A stretch of DNA of 24,665 nucleotides from CAYOEZ01 sp964402955 (GCA_964402955.1 CAYOEZ010000044.1:1-24665), one strand, 5' to 3'. Shown: positions 7,470-15,401, counted from the stretch's first letter. The notes: generated by a model not told the origin, from the sequence alone. Translations and numbers: made by a program.

Positions 7470-7958
7470 TCAGCGTTCCGGGCCCGGCTGCCAGGTTCCC
7501 GAGCTGGCCAGCGCCTGCTCTGCTTCGCCGATCAGCCCCAGGGAAATGTCGTGGCGTCCGCCCATATAGTCCGTGGACAGCCAGGCGTCGAGAATATCTA
7601 TGGCTTCGAACTCCCCGCTGATCTTGCCGCCCAGGCAGAGGATGTTGGAGTCATTGTGGGCGCGTGTAATTTTACCCATGTAGGAGCTCGTGCAGAGCGA
7701 CGCCCTCACGCCTCTGTAGCGATTGGCCATGATGCTCATGCCAATTCCGGTGGAACAGATCAGAATGCCGCGTTTGGCCTCACCGGTGGACACAGCGCGG
7801 GCGACTCTGGCTGCATAGTAGGGATAGCGCACAATGGCGGTAGAGTGACAACCGATATCATGCACCGTGTAGCCAAGATCTTTGAGGTGTTCGACGATGC
7901 GCAGCTTTAACTCGTAGCCGCCGTGATCATTGGCGATCCAGATTGTCTTGTCGTCCAT
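7470..7958 (-). CDS. rpiB: RpiB/LacA/LacB family sugar-phosphate isomerase
   Basis: A 162-residue cytoplasmic isomerase interconverting an aldose phosphate and a ketose phosphate. Family marks: ANDHGGYELK (9-18, catalytic-site Asp11/His12), CSTGIGMSI (68-76) with C68 as the likely proton-transfer base, and AHNDSNILCLGGK (100-112) with H101. These match RpiB (C66/H99 in the E. coli enzyme). The usual DYPD segment reads RYPYY (44-48), a departure that may change phosphate or sugar recognition. Start: ATG at 7958 with GAGG 6 nt upstream; a longer frame to 8045 has no such signal. It is the last gene of the minus-strand cluster, 144 bp below the ADP-ribosylglycohydrolase-family gene. It may serve the cluster's sugar rather than the pentose phosphate pathway. 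Confidence 0.9.
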   Translation of the reverse strand: MDDKTIWIANDHGGYELKLRIVEHLKDLGYTVHDIGCHSTAIVRYPYYAARVARAVSTGEAKRGILICSTGIGMSIMANRYRGVRASLCTSSYMGKITRAHNDSNILCLGGKISGEFEAIDILDAWLSTDYMGGRHDISLGLIGEAEQALASSGTWQPGPER

Positions 7959-7995
7959 CTTTACCTCATGAATGCCAGCCCACTTCCAAGCCGAT

Positions 7996-8049
7996 GGGCG
8001 TGTCTGACCATGTACAGAACCGGTTCCCTCTTGTGGGAAGAACACGCCC
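7996..8049 (-). other. Intercistronic stem-loop
   Basis: GGGCGTGT (7996-8003) pairs with ACACGCCC (8042-8049) and encloses a second stem TTCCC/GGGAA (8024-8028 with 8035-8039). It lies in the 144-bp gap before the RpiB-type gene. There is no T run, so RNA processing or stabilisation is as likely as attenuation. Confidence 0.3.
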
Positions 8050-8102
8050 TGCGATAGCTGGCGATAAGTCCAGGGACAACGTGCACTAGCAACGATGCTG
8101 GT

Positions 8103-9134
8103 TCAGACCCCATGCTGTTCCGCAATCGTCTGCAAAGCATCAAGATCACTCCGCCGGCGCGCGGCCTTTGCCACGGTGACCTCAACCAATTGCGTGCTTA
8201 GTGCCTGATAGTTGAGGTTGGGATTGGTCTCGATCTCTGCAAGCCAGTCACGCCGCAGAGACTGCACGCCGCCAAATGCACCGGCCAGTCCGCCAACCAT
8301 GGTCGCGATCGTATCAGCATCCCGGCCGAAGTTGGCAGCCATGTGTATCGCCCGATTGACATCACCCTGCGCCAGGTAGAAGAGGCTCATGGTCAGTGGG
8401 AATGTCTCGCGCGCGTCAGCAATAATATCAAACAGCGGCGACTGATAGAAACGCTCGCGGAAAGCCACGTAGTCGTTGCTCTCGCGTGCCACGGCGAGCA
8501 TCTTGTGCACGTGCTGGATCATGACTGCCGAGCTGACGGGGTGCAGATACCTGGTGGCAGCGTCAAGGATGCTCTCGACAGTCGCGTCCGGCTTGAAGGC
8601 CTCGGCGATAGCGGCGGCCATGCCACAGGCAGCGTCGCGACAAAAGCCGCTGGGACCGCTATGGATGAGGCATGCTACGTCGAACGTCTCCAGCGCCGCC
8701 AGGCGCGGCTGGCAGGCGTTGATGATCCCCATCGGTGAGATGGCCATCGCTGAGCTGGAGCTATGCATGTTACCCCAACCAGCGTCAACAGGGAGACAGA
8801 GCTTCGACTCGATCTTGTGGAACATGTTCTTGACCGGAATCCACCACAGGCGGTAGTTCTGCTCTTTGAACTTCAGGAACGATGCCGCAAACTCATCGGC
8901 CGTCACGTCGCCGTGCGACTGGAGAATGGCGTCGCAAAGCTGCTGGCGGATGGCCGTGTCGTCGGTGCCGGCGCCTTTGAAGCTAACGATGTCACCGAAC
9001 TTCTGTTGGATTTCCAGGTATGTCAGGCCCTCGGCAGGAGAACCCATGGCATCGCCGATCAACCCGCCGGCAAGACAGCCGAGTGTCTTCTGGTAGAGCA
9101 TCGTTTTCTGCACGTGTGCGTCGCTAGAACTCAC
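8103..9134 (-). CDS. ADP-ribosylglycohydrolase (ARH/DraG) family protein
   Basis: A 343-residue all-helical dinuclear-magnesium glycohydrolase. Metal-site motifs: GGLIGDAMGSPAE (23-35), GTDDTA (56-61) and GRDADTIATMVGG (270-282), supplying Asp58/Asp59 and Asp272/Asp274 as metal ligands. The family's middle motif, usually NG(S/A)xMR, reads SSSSAMAISPMG (125-136), so substrate recognition probably differs from that of protein de-ADP-ribosylating enzymes. The start is GTG at 9134 with GGAGG about 9 nt upstream; the ATG inside that region hits a stop within 9 codons. It follows the oxidoreductase after 24 bp. ARH-like proteins do occur in sugar and nucleoside operons, where cleavage of a small-molecule ribosyl or glycosyl N-/O-bond is plausible. 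The substrate is unknown. Confidence 0.88.
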   Translation of the reverse strand: MSSSDAHVQKTMLYQKTLGCLAGGLIGDAMGSPAEGLTYLEIQQKFGDIVSFKGAGTDDTAIRQQLCDAILQSHGDVTADEFAASFLKFKEQNYRLWWIPVKNMFHKIESKLCLPVDAGWGNMHSSSSAMAISPMGIINACQPRLAALETFDVACLIHSGPSGFCRDAACGMAAAIAEAFKPDATVESILDAATRYLHPVSSAVMIQHVHKMLAVARESNDYVAFRERFYQSPLFDIIADARETFPLTMSLFYLAQGDVNRAIHMAANFGRDADTIATMVGGLAGAFGGVQSLRRDWLAEIETNPNLNYQALSTQLVEVTVAKAARRRSDLDALQTIAEQHGV

Positions 9135-9158
9135 AGTTGGTAACCTCCATTATTCCCA

Positions 9159-10220
9159 CTAACTTGATGGTATCTCAATCCGCACGTCCGGGGGATTGTT
9201 CATGAACGCCTCCAGCCACTTCGTTATCTCGAGCGCGTCGTCGAGGCCGCACTTCGTTGGAGGGCGCTGGTCGAGCACACACTGCGCGAAGTAGTCGACC
9301 TGTTGCACATAGCCCATCAAGAAGATGGCCTTGTTGTAGAGCTGGCCCAGCGAAAACTCCGGTTCCCAGTGCAGCGCAGCGCCTTCATCGGATGTAAAGT
9401 AGTCGGGTGTGCGGCCATAGTCGCGTTTGGGGGCTTTGCGGTAATAGATTACTCTCATGCCGTTGTCGATGACGACGTTGGCGCCGTTGCCGATAATCTC
9501 GATGCGTTCCAGCGGCCCGCCGCCCTGGCTCGCCGTGATGTGCAGGGCGCCGATGGCGCCCGACCTGAATTGCAGTGTGGCGGCAACGCCACCAGTTGCC
9601 GGGTGCCAGGCGTAACTGAGCGCACCCAGAGGGCCGAGCAGGTAGTGCAGCGCCGACGCCGGGTGTACGATGTCGCCGAAGGTCTTGATGTTCTCTCTGT
9701 GTCCGAAGGGGGGCAAGGAGAGAGGATAGCGGCTATAAACAGAGGTCACCCCGCCGAACTCGGGGCGGCTGATGATCTCTTTGGCCTTCTCAATGGCCGG
9801 CATGAAACATTTCTTGAAGCCAACCACCACGAACTTGCCTGTTTCCTGGCTGACCTTCTGCATCTGGCGAATCTCGTCTGTGCTGGCCGCGGGCGGCTTT
9901 TCGATCCAAACATGGCAGCCTGCCTGCATGGCCTGTATGCTGAGTTTCGGATAGTGCGGCCGCCCCAGTTGATCCTGGCCTACACAGATAAAGACGGCGT
10001 CCAGTCGTTCCTTCTCCAGCATCTCCTCGTGGGTCAGATAGCAGCGCTCGGCGCCGAAGAGGCGGGCGAACGCCTGCGCCTTCTCTGGATGATGGTCAGC
10101 AATGGCAACAAGCTCAATCGGAGCGTACTGGAAGCAGGGATAGATGTTGCGAAAGGCGTGTAGCCCCGCTCCGATGAAACCTGCCCTGATACGGCGATTG
10201 TACTCGTAGTTAAACAACAT
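9159..10220 (-). CDS. Gfo/Idh/MocA family oxidoreductase (second copy)
   Basis: A 353-residue predicted NAD(P)-dependent sugar dehydrogenase. The Rossmann motif is canonical (GFIGAGLHAFRN, 14-25), the family signature EKPPAAS is at 107-113, and an FGDIVHPASALHYL segment near 205-218 carries the His expected at the active site. The open frame extends to 10391, but ATG at 10220 has GGAGG 6 nt upstream and begins right at the Rossmann strand, so it is chosen. It lies 47 bp after the URO-D-like gene and 24 bp before the ADP-ribosylglycohydrolase-family gene. It is more canonical than the copy at 56-949, whose glycine motif is altered; the two are distant relatives, not a recent duplication. Confidence 0.93.
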   Translation of the reverse strand: MLFNYEYNRRIRAGFIGAGLHAFRNIYPCFQYAPIELVAIADHHPEKAQAFARLFGAERCYLTHEEMLEKERLDAVFICVGQDQLGRPHYPKLSIQAMQAGCHVWIEKPPAASTDEIRQMQKVSQETGKFVVVGFKKCFMPAIEKAKEIISRPEFGGVTSVYSRYPLSLPPFGHRENIKTFGDIVHPASALHYLLGPLGALSYAWHPATGGVAATLQFRSGAIGALHITASQGGGPLERIEIIGNGANVVIDNGMRVIYYRKAPKRDYGRTPDYFTSDEGAALHWEPEFSLGQLYNKAIFLMGYVQQVDYFAQCVLDQRPPTKCGLDDALEITKWLEAFMNNPPDVRIEIPSS

Positions 10221-10267
10221 AGTGTCCTCCCTGTGTCCGGCCGCCATCACCAAGCTTACGTCCGGGG

Positions 10268-11395
10268 CTAAACGCGCCAGAGGCTCTTCGTCGCCACGTC
10301 TACCAATGCCTGGAGATTGGCCAGAGGGGTCTTCGGCGGAACCATGTCGCCGGCGGCAAGAACGTAGCCGTACGGCCCGCCCTCGCGGCACTTCTGAATG
10401 GCTTCGGCGCGCACATCTTCAGCGGTACCCGTGGCGAGCGTCAACGTGTTCACCCCGCCCATGAGCGCGACGCGCCCGCCAATGCGCCGCTTGGCGTCGG
10501 CCACCGAGACGCCGCCCAGAGGGTCGAGCGGCTCAACAACGTGCGCGCCCGTATCGGCCAGCATCTCCAGAATTGGGTTGGAATTGCCGCAGACATGAAT
10601 ATAGATCAGGATATCGCTGGTGCGGAAGTGCTGGCAGAACTTCTGGTAGGCCGGCACGCACAACTGCTCGAAGTGCCGGGGACTGATCAGGCTGGCGCTG
10701 GCAGCCGGATCGCCGATGTAGAAGGCATCGATGCCGGCCCGCAGCAGGCTTTCAGCGCGCCGGATCACGGCCTCCGCCTGCATGTCCATCGCCGCGCGCA
10801 CGAAATCGGGGCGGTCGTAGAGGTCTGTCATTGCCTGTTCGCGACCGCGCAGGGTAGTGTATGTGTTCATCGTGATCCCACCCGGCGGTGTGGCGACGAA
10901 CAAGTCATCGACCGAGCGGCGCGTCTCGCGCAGGCGCTCGATTTGCTCATCGCTGATGGGGGGCAGAATGCGCTCCAGCCTGGACTTCACCTCTGCCAGC
11001 GTTTCGACGGGCGCGTCAGGATGATCGGCAATCACGCCGCCGCCGCCGTGCAAATCGATGCGGCCAATCCGCTCGCCACTCCTGGCGTCGAGCGCAATCA
11101 GGTCATCGCCATCGCGCTTTGTGTTGAGCGGAGCGGGGCGCACGTGGAGGCGCAAGCCGTCGCACCCGACCTCGCGGCCCAGGCGGATCAGCATCTGCTC
11201 CCCATAGGCCGGGTTTTCGAGGCAGAGCTGTGTTTCAGTAATCCAGTCGCGACCGTTCTCCGCCGCGTAGACATTGACGGCCATGTCGCGCAGAATCTGT
11301 GGCATGGTCGGGATGCGAGGCGTCGCCTGGCGGCGCATCGCCGCGCGCATCAATGATCGGGGGCCCATTGTCGTCCGGTTTGTGGAGTCAGTCAT
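10268..11395 (-). CDS. URO-D superfamily protein, MtaA/CmuA-like (second copy)
   Basis: A 375-residue URO-D-fold protein closer to the corrinoid methyltransferase branch. It starts GPRSLMRAAMRRQ (11-23), the usual opening helix of the family, and contains IHVCGN (266-271), the HxC zinc pair of MtaA-type enzymes (H267, C269). The third zinc ligand, normally Cys shortly before a (V)PP.TP segment, is Asp here (GDMVPPKTP, D350). C336 in the preceding helix is not at that position. The frame is open to 11827, but ATG at 11395 has AAGGA 8 nt upstream and starts at the conserved N-terminus. A Gfo/Idh/MocA gene follows 47 bp later, as at the left end of the window. No corrinoid protein gene is visible. 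Methyl transfer is possible but unproven. Confidence 0.86.
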   Translation of the reverse strand: MTDSTNRTTMGPRSLMRAAMRRQATPRIPTMPQILRDMAVNVYAAENGRDWITETQLCLENPAYGEQMLIRLGREVGCDGLRLHVRPAPLNTKRDGDDLIALDARSGERIGRIDLHGGGGVIADHPDAPVETLAEVKSRLERILPPISDEQIERLRETRRSVDDLFVATPPGGITMNTYTTLRGREQAMTDLYDRPDFVRAAMDMQAEAVIRRAESLLRAGIDAFYIGDPAASASLISPRHFEQLCVPAYQKFCQHFRTSDILIYIHVCGNSNPILEMLADTGAHVVEPLDPLGGVSVADAKRRIGGRVALMGGVNTLTLATGTAEDVRAEAIQKCREGGPYGYVLAAGDMVPPKTPLANLQALVDVATKSLWRV

Positions 11396-11466
11396 GCAAC
11401 CATCCTTTAGCCAATTGCTGGAGTTGAGATGCCTGTTCACCATCAGGGTAAGGCGGTATGTTGTAG

Positions 11467-11544
11467 GTCGACTTTCCATAGTCGACAACCCGTTCGAGGC
11501 GCAGGCTGGCCAGCAATTCGAGATGTCGGGTATGGAAACCCGAC
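11467..11544 (-). other. Two stem-loops between amidohydrolase and URO-D-like genes
   Basis: The 160-bp gap holds GTCGAC-N8-GTCGAC (11467-11486, extendable with a bulge by TTGT/ACAA) and a perfect 7-bp stem GTCGGGT-N6-ACCCGAC (11525-11544) 11 bp after the amidohydrolase stop. Neither has a T run. They may terminate partially, protect the upstream message or set different levels for the two halves of the operon. Confidence 0.35.
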
Positions 11545-11555
11545 CTGCAGCGTTG

Positions 11556-12638
11556 TCACTCCAGGCCTGGGATAACGCGCTGCGCGTTTTGGTAGTACAC
11601 CTTGCGCAGGACATCATCGGGCAGGTAGAGGCCGTAAATGCGCCAGCGGCAGTGGCCGGGCCGGCCAATGTAGTCGGGGTACTCGATGTATTCGTCCTTC
11701 GTTTCAAGAAATCTGAAATAGCCCCGGTAGGCTTCGGGTGAAATGGGCATGTCAATGCCGAACAGGATGCGGTCCTGGTACTTGATGAAGAAATCGCGTG
11801 CTGTATAGGGCTGGCGGCCAAGCTCATCGACGCGCGCTGAGAAATCGATGAACACGTTGGGGTACCCGTCGAGAAGCGCTGCCACCGAGTCCAGGTCTTC
11901 CGGGTTGTTGGCCACGTGAGGCAGGAGAAACGTGGTCTTGGGATTGCGGGCGATCACGCGGTTGCGCTGCTCGAGCAATTCCCACTTGCCGAAAAACGAG
12001 TTCTGGAATCCCCAGCCCGGGAATTCTTGCAGGGTCAGATAGTGCTCGTTTGTCTCATCGAGTGGAATGAAGAACGCCACCGGGTCTGAGACGTGAATCA
12101 GTACCGGCGCGTGCAGATCGGCCAGTCGCTTCCAGATGGGCGACAGCCGGTCATCGTCGACGGGGATCATCGCGCCCGTATAGTCCTTGAAGCGCAGGCC
12201 AAGCTCTTTGGTGATCTTGAGCCCGCGCGCTCCCAGCGCCATGTCCGCTTCGAGGTTCTGGATGGCCTTCTCTGCGAAGCGCCCATCCCTGATCAGAATC
12301 GGATCGCCCCACTGCGCGAAGTCCGACATGGTGAGCGCAGCGAAGCGGCCGGGGTGGGCGTTGATGTAGCCATCGGCGAAGATGGAGAAATCGCGCCGCT
12401 TGAGCGTGTAGCCATCGACATCAAATGGCACCGTCACATTGCCGCTGAGGTTGACGAAGGTCTTGACGCCCACCTCATCCATGACTTTGAGCAGGCTTTC
12501 TGCCGGGAGGTCGCCGAAGAGATGGTTATGGGCATCGATGACCGGGAACCTGGCTTTGTCAGGGATATGTTCGGGCCGGCGGAGCAGCGAACGTGGTTTG
12601 TACTCTCTGAGTAGCAGATCGTTGGACGCTCTCGTCAT
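11556..12638 (-). CDS. Amidohydrolase (amidohydrolase_2-type TIM-barrel hydrolase)
   Basis: A 360-residue metal-dependent hydrolase of the amidohydrolase superfamily. The metal and catalytic residues can be traced in order: HxH on strand 1 (DAHNH, H37 and H39), H182 (LIHVSDP), H241 (LLPHVANN) and D296 (FGIDMPIS). The amidohydrolase_2 group (COG3618-like) includes sugar lactonases, decarboxylases and other hydrolases; in this cluster, next to a dehydrogenase, a lactonase is a reasonable guess and no more. The start at ATG 12638 overlaps the stop of the DUF4432 gene by 4 bp (ATGA), implying translational coupling, and has GGGGAG upstream. A longer frame to 12995 is only the reverse shadow of the DUF4432 gene. 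Confidence 0.92.
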   Translation of the reverse strand: MTRASNDLLLREYKPRSLLRRPEHIPDKARFPVIDAHNHLFGDLPAESLLKVMDEVGVKTFVNLSGNVTVPFDVDGYTLKRRDFSIFADGYINAHPGRFAALTMSDFAQWGDPILIRDGRFAEKAIQNLEADMALGARGLKITKELGLRFKDYTGAMIPVDDDRLSPIWKRLADLHAPVLIHVSDPVAFFIPLDETNEHYLTLQEFPGWGFQNSFFGKWELLEQRNRVIARNPKTTFLLPHVANNPEDLDSVAALLDGYPNVFIDFSARVDELGRQPYTARDFFIKYQDRILFGIDMPISPEAYRGYFRFLETKDEYIEYPDYIGRPGHCRWRIYGLYLPDDVLRKVYYQNAQRVIPGLE

Positions 12639-13726
12639 GGTCTTGCTCCCCCGTTGATCATGCGCACGCGCTCCTCGAACTGCCTGATCTCCTGTGCGCC
12701 ATCGAGCACGCCGATCTCCACCGTGATGTCGCGCGTCTCTCCGGCAGCAAGGAACGGCAACAGGTTTTTCTTGCGCAGGCTGGCCCGGTTCTCGCAGGGT
12801 ACGTTGCACGGCTCCAGCGCAACCACGTAGTCGCCTTCGCCGACCATCTTCCAGTGCGTGAGATAGGGCAGGGCGCGGGCATCGAAGCTGATCGCAAGCC
12901 CCAGCCCGCCGCCCAGAGCGGGGTTGATCATGGCGGCGAGCGCTTTGCCGCTGGCGTCGCCACGGACCCGGTGCAGGAAGTTCTGCGCGCCCCAACCGGG
13001 GACGGGCGCTGAACAGTCGAGCATGCGCCCCATGCCCTTCGCCGACGCCTCATCGTAGGGTGTGCTCTCAAGTGCGCTGACCACGACGCGGCTCGACGCA
13101 TCGAGCAGGGGAAAGCCCGGGTTGATATGGTAGAGGATAGTGAAAGGCGACGGGCGGTAGCCAAAGTTCTTCACCGTGTCGTGGATCGTGAGGGACGTTG
13201 CACCGAGGCGTGTCGAGATGGTGCGCGTCAGCCTTATCTTGTCGCCAAACACGACGCAATCTTCCATGACGCCGCTGATCTCTATGATGTACTCGTTATC
13301 TTGCCAGCGCGATAGATCGCAGACGCGCAGCGCCGGCGTGGTCGAGGCCCGGCCATGTGCGCCCAGATCCTCATCGCCATCTTTGCCCGGGCTGCCCAGA
13401 TAGGTCAGCCCGCAGGTGGTGAGCAGTCCGCCAAAGAAGGTGCGTAGCCATCCGCTGCCTGCTGGCTCGTAGTAGCTGGGATGCACTTCGCCGTTGGGCG
13501 TGCGAAAGACGAGGTTGGTTCCTTTGTAGGTCGCTGTCGAGATGTCAAGCCCGCGGTCGGGGACAATCGTGAAACACAGCCCGGCGCCGCTATCGACATC
13601 GATGGCTGCCACACTTTTGGCGCGTCCCTCGGCCAGAGTGTAGTGGCGCGTGCCGCCGATCTGGCTGAGGTTGCCCACGCGGCGCAGCACGTCGGCTTTG
13701 CTAAAGGTTTGGTTGCCAAGACGCAT
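12635..13726 (-). CDS. DUF4432 family protein (aldose mutarotase-like)
   Basis: A 363-residue protein of the DUF4432 group, which has the galactose-mutarotase-like beta-sandwich fold. Recognisable marks are PDRGLDIS (56-63), FFGGLLTTCGLT (97-108), LGAHGR (121-126), LYHINPGFP (198-206, with a candidate catalytic His200) and ALEPCN (303-308, with a candidate Glu305). Known relatives interconvert sugar anomers or epimers; the substrate here is not known. Two in-frame ATGs lie 6 nt apart (13732 and 13726); AGAGG is 2 nt from the first and 8 nt from the second, so 13726 is chosen. It overlaps the amidohydrolase by 4 bp and follows the isomerase across a 158-bp gap that holds a repeat element. Confidence 0.88.
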   Translation of the reverse strand: MRLGNQTFSKADVLRRVGNLSQIGGTRHYTLAEGRAKSVAAIDVDSGAGLCFTIVPDRGLDISTATYKGTNLVFRTPNGEVHPSYYEPAGSGWLRTFFGGLLTTCGLTYLGSPGKDGDEDLGAHGRASTTPALRVCDLSRWQDNEYIIEISGVMEDCVVFGDKIRLTRTISTRLGATSLTIHDTVKNFGYRPSPFTILYHINPGFPLLDASSRVVVSALESTPYDEASAKGMGRMLDCSAPVPGWGAQNFLHRVRGDASGKALAAMINPALGGGLGLAISFDARALPYLTHWKMVGEGDYVVALEPCNVPCENRASLRKKNLLPFLAAGETRDITVEIGVLDGAQEIRQFEERVRMINGGARP

Positions 13727-13758
13727 CGTCATAACCTCTGAATGGGAAGAGTTGCCTC

Positions 13759-13861
13759 ACCGCAGAGACGCAGAGATGGCCTGCCCAGCTCTATCGGACA
13801 TCGCCGAGAAAATGTCACAAAAGAGCCAGAAACACCTCTGCGTCCTCTGTGTCTCTGCGGT
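13759..13861. repeat. CACAGAG-type inverted repeat element, copy 2
   Basis: ACCGCAGAGACGCAGAG (13759-13775) matches the reverse complement of 13845-13861 at 16 of 17 positions; the right arm continues with a second CTCTGCG unit. About 70 unrelated bases lie between the arms. The arms resemble those of the element at 5868-5990. It separates the isomerase from the DUF4432 gene inside a same-strand cluster and could form a long hairpin in the mRNA. Confidence 0.6.
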
Positions 13862-13884
13862 CAAACAATCCTCTCCGACAGGCG

Positions 13885-15267
13885 CTAGGGCAGGATTGGC
13901 TTGATGCCGGTGAGGGAGCAGAAATCGACCAGGTCATCGTAGAGGTGCTCGCCGTAGCCCAGGCAGGCATACTCGCTGGTCCAGTTTTGTAGCATGGCGT
14001 CGATATCACAGTGCGCAGTAACAAAGCCGTGCGGCCAGAAAGGAATGCCGCATTCCAGCTTGCGTTGCTCGAGTTGGCTGGCCGGCGGCTCGAAGACGGT
14101 GGCGTGGGTAATGACCATGGTGAACTCGCCGCGGACCCGTCCCAGCCGGGCCAGCACGCCGTCGCCGACCTTGCACAGCAGCTTGACCGACAGGCCGCCG
14201 GCCTCGCCCTCTGTCGGTATGCCGTGCTCGGCAAAGCCCGCCGGGCCCAGCTTGCTGGCAAGCGATGGCGGGCAGGCGCCGTCGCCGATGATCTTGATCT
14301 CTTTTGAATTCTTGTCGATGTGTTGCAGGTCGCCGTAGTACACTGGTTCCTTGCTGAGCTTGGTCAGCAGCAGGACCGTCAGCGCCGTGTTGAAGTCGCC
14401 CAGGGTCGATGTGCCGTAGCCGTCTTCAAGCATCATGCTCTGCGCGAAGCAGGTGGCCGAGTACTCGTTGCCTAGCCCCGGGAAGGACTGGATCGTGTAG
14501 AAATCCCACTTTTCGCGGGCAATGACGTGTTTGAGCGCCAGGTAGAGACGCAGCGAGCGCTCATTGACCACGGTCTTGGGCGGCAGCGCGCCGAAGAGTT
14601 GCTTGATACGCGGCTCAATCGCTTGCAATTGCGCCGGCGTGACGTCCTGCGCAGCGCGGATCAGGTCGGACGTGTCGCGCGAGTCGATATCGACGCCGAA
14701 CGTGCGCATCCACTGCGAGGGATCGGCTGCGCCGCAGGTCTGGCCCATGCCGCGCCCACCGAATGTGCCGATGGTCGACATGTTCAGCCATTTCTTCATG
14801 TGTGCAGCGCGGCAGAAGCTGGCGATCTGTGCGATTTCCTGCGCATCGTCCGCCTGACCATAGACGAACTTGTGCGCAATGCCAACCTCCAGCAGTGCGC
14901 CATGCAGGACCAATCCGCCGACGGGACGCCACCCCTGCGAGCCCGGGTGCGTCCAGATCAGCACCCCTTTCCCTGACATGGCAAAGTCGCGAATAGCGGC
15001 GATCATATGTGCAGCCCACACCCACGTGCCGGAGAAAAGGATGACACAGTCGATGCTGTCGTCGTTCTTCATCTTCTTGAGCGCGAGCCTGGTCTCTTCC
15101 TTCGATGCCACGACGATGTCGTGTTCGACCAGTTGGATGCCTGCTGTTTGCAGGGCGCGTCTGGACTGAGCGACGATGGCGTCATCGATGAATGGTGCGC
15201 CCATGGGGTCCTGGAGACCGTCTTTGTGAACGCCGTAGACAATGAAACCAGCAGTTGCAGTAATCAT
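13885..15267 (-). CDS. L-fucose/L-arabinose isomerase family protein
   Basis: A 460-residue aldose-ketose isomerase of the fucose/arabinose isomerase superfamily (divalent metal, usually Mn). Visible marks are GTFGGRGMGQTCGAADPSQW (167-186), matching the GGRSMGM..G.ADPSQW block of L-fucose isomerases, a DGACPPSLA segment (328-336), and a C-terminal HCDIDAML...GYGEHLYDDL region (419-446). It is shorter than classical FucI (about 590 residues) and resembles the shorter 'fucose isomerase-like' proteins. The start is ATG at 15267 with GGGAG 5 nt upstream; the 13 extra codons to 15306 carry no signal. It is the first gene of the seven-gene minus-strand cluster. L-fucose, D-arabinose or a related deoxy- or modified sugar are possible substrates. 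Confidence 0.88.
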   Translation of the reverse strand: MITATAGFIVYGVHKDGLQDPMGAPFIDDAIVAQSRRALQTAGIQLVEHDIVVASKEETRLALKKMKNDDSIDCVILFSGTWVWAAHMIAAIRDFAMSGKGVLIWTHPGSQGWRPVGGLVLHGALLEVGIAHKFVYGQADDAQEIAQIASFCRAAHMKKWLNMSTIGTFGGRGMGQTCGAADPSQWMRTFGVDIDSRDTSDLIRAAQDVTPAQLQAIEPRIKQLFGALPPKTVVNERSLRLYLALKHVIAREKWDFYTIQSFPGLGNEYSATCFAQSMMLEDGYGTSTLGDFNTALTVLLLTKLSKEPVYYGDLQHIDKNSKEIKIIGDGACPPSLASKLGPAGFAEHGIPTEGEAGGLSVKLLCKVGDGVLARLGRVRGEFTMVITHATVFEPPASQLEQRKLECGIPFWPHGFVTAHCDIDAMLQNWTSEYACLGYGEHLYDDLVDFCSLTGIKPILP

Positions 15268-15286
15268 GGGCACTCCCGTGTCTGTT

Positions 15287-15292
15287 ATTATG
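15287..15292 (-). promoter_or_regulatory. Possible -10 box upstream of the isomerase operon
   Basis: CATAAT (15292 to 15287 on the minus strand), 5/6 to consensus, 19 nt before the isomerase ATG. There is no recognisable -35 box at 16-18 bp, which would fit an activator-dependent promoter. The call is weak. Confidence 0.25.
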
Positions 15293-15401
15293 GTTCTGGA
15301 TGACATGCGGAGATGCGCCTTGTTCTGTGCGCGCGTTGGCCGTCTCAGTTAGCTATGCACCCTGTCTCGCATTGTTGCCCTGTGCCGGGTCTTGCCCGTC
15401 G

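Noticed and set aside
10221..10391. 57-codon N-terminal extension of the second Gfo/Idh/MocA gene
   Set aside because: It is Arg-rich and antisense to the end of the URO-D-like gene; GGAGG lies 6 nt before the ATG at 10220, where the Rossmann fold begins.
11396..11827. 144-codon N-terminal extension of the second URO-D-like gene
   Set aside because: It is Ser/Thr-rich, opposite the amidohydrolase in another frame, and the family N-terminus starts at 11395.
12639..12995. 119-codon extension of the amidohydrolase
   Set aside because: Arg-rich shadow of the DUF4432 gene; the ATG at 12638 has a ribosome binding site and a 4-bp overlap with the preceding stop.
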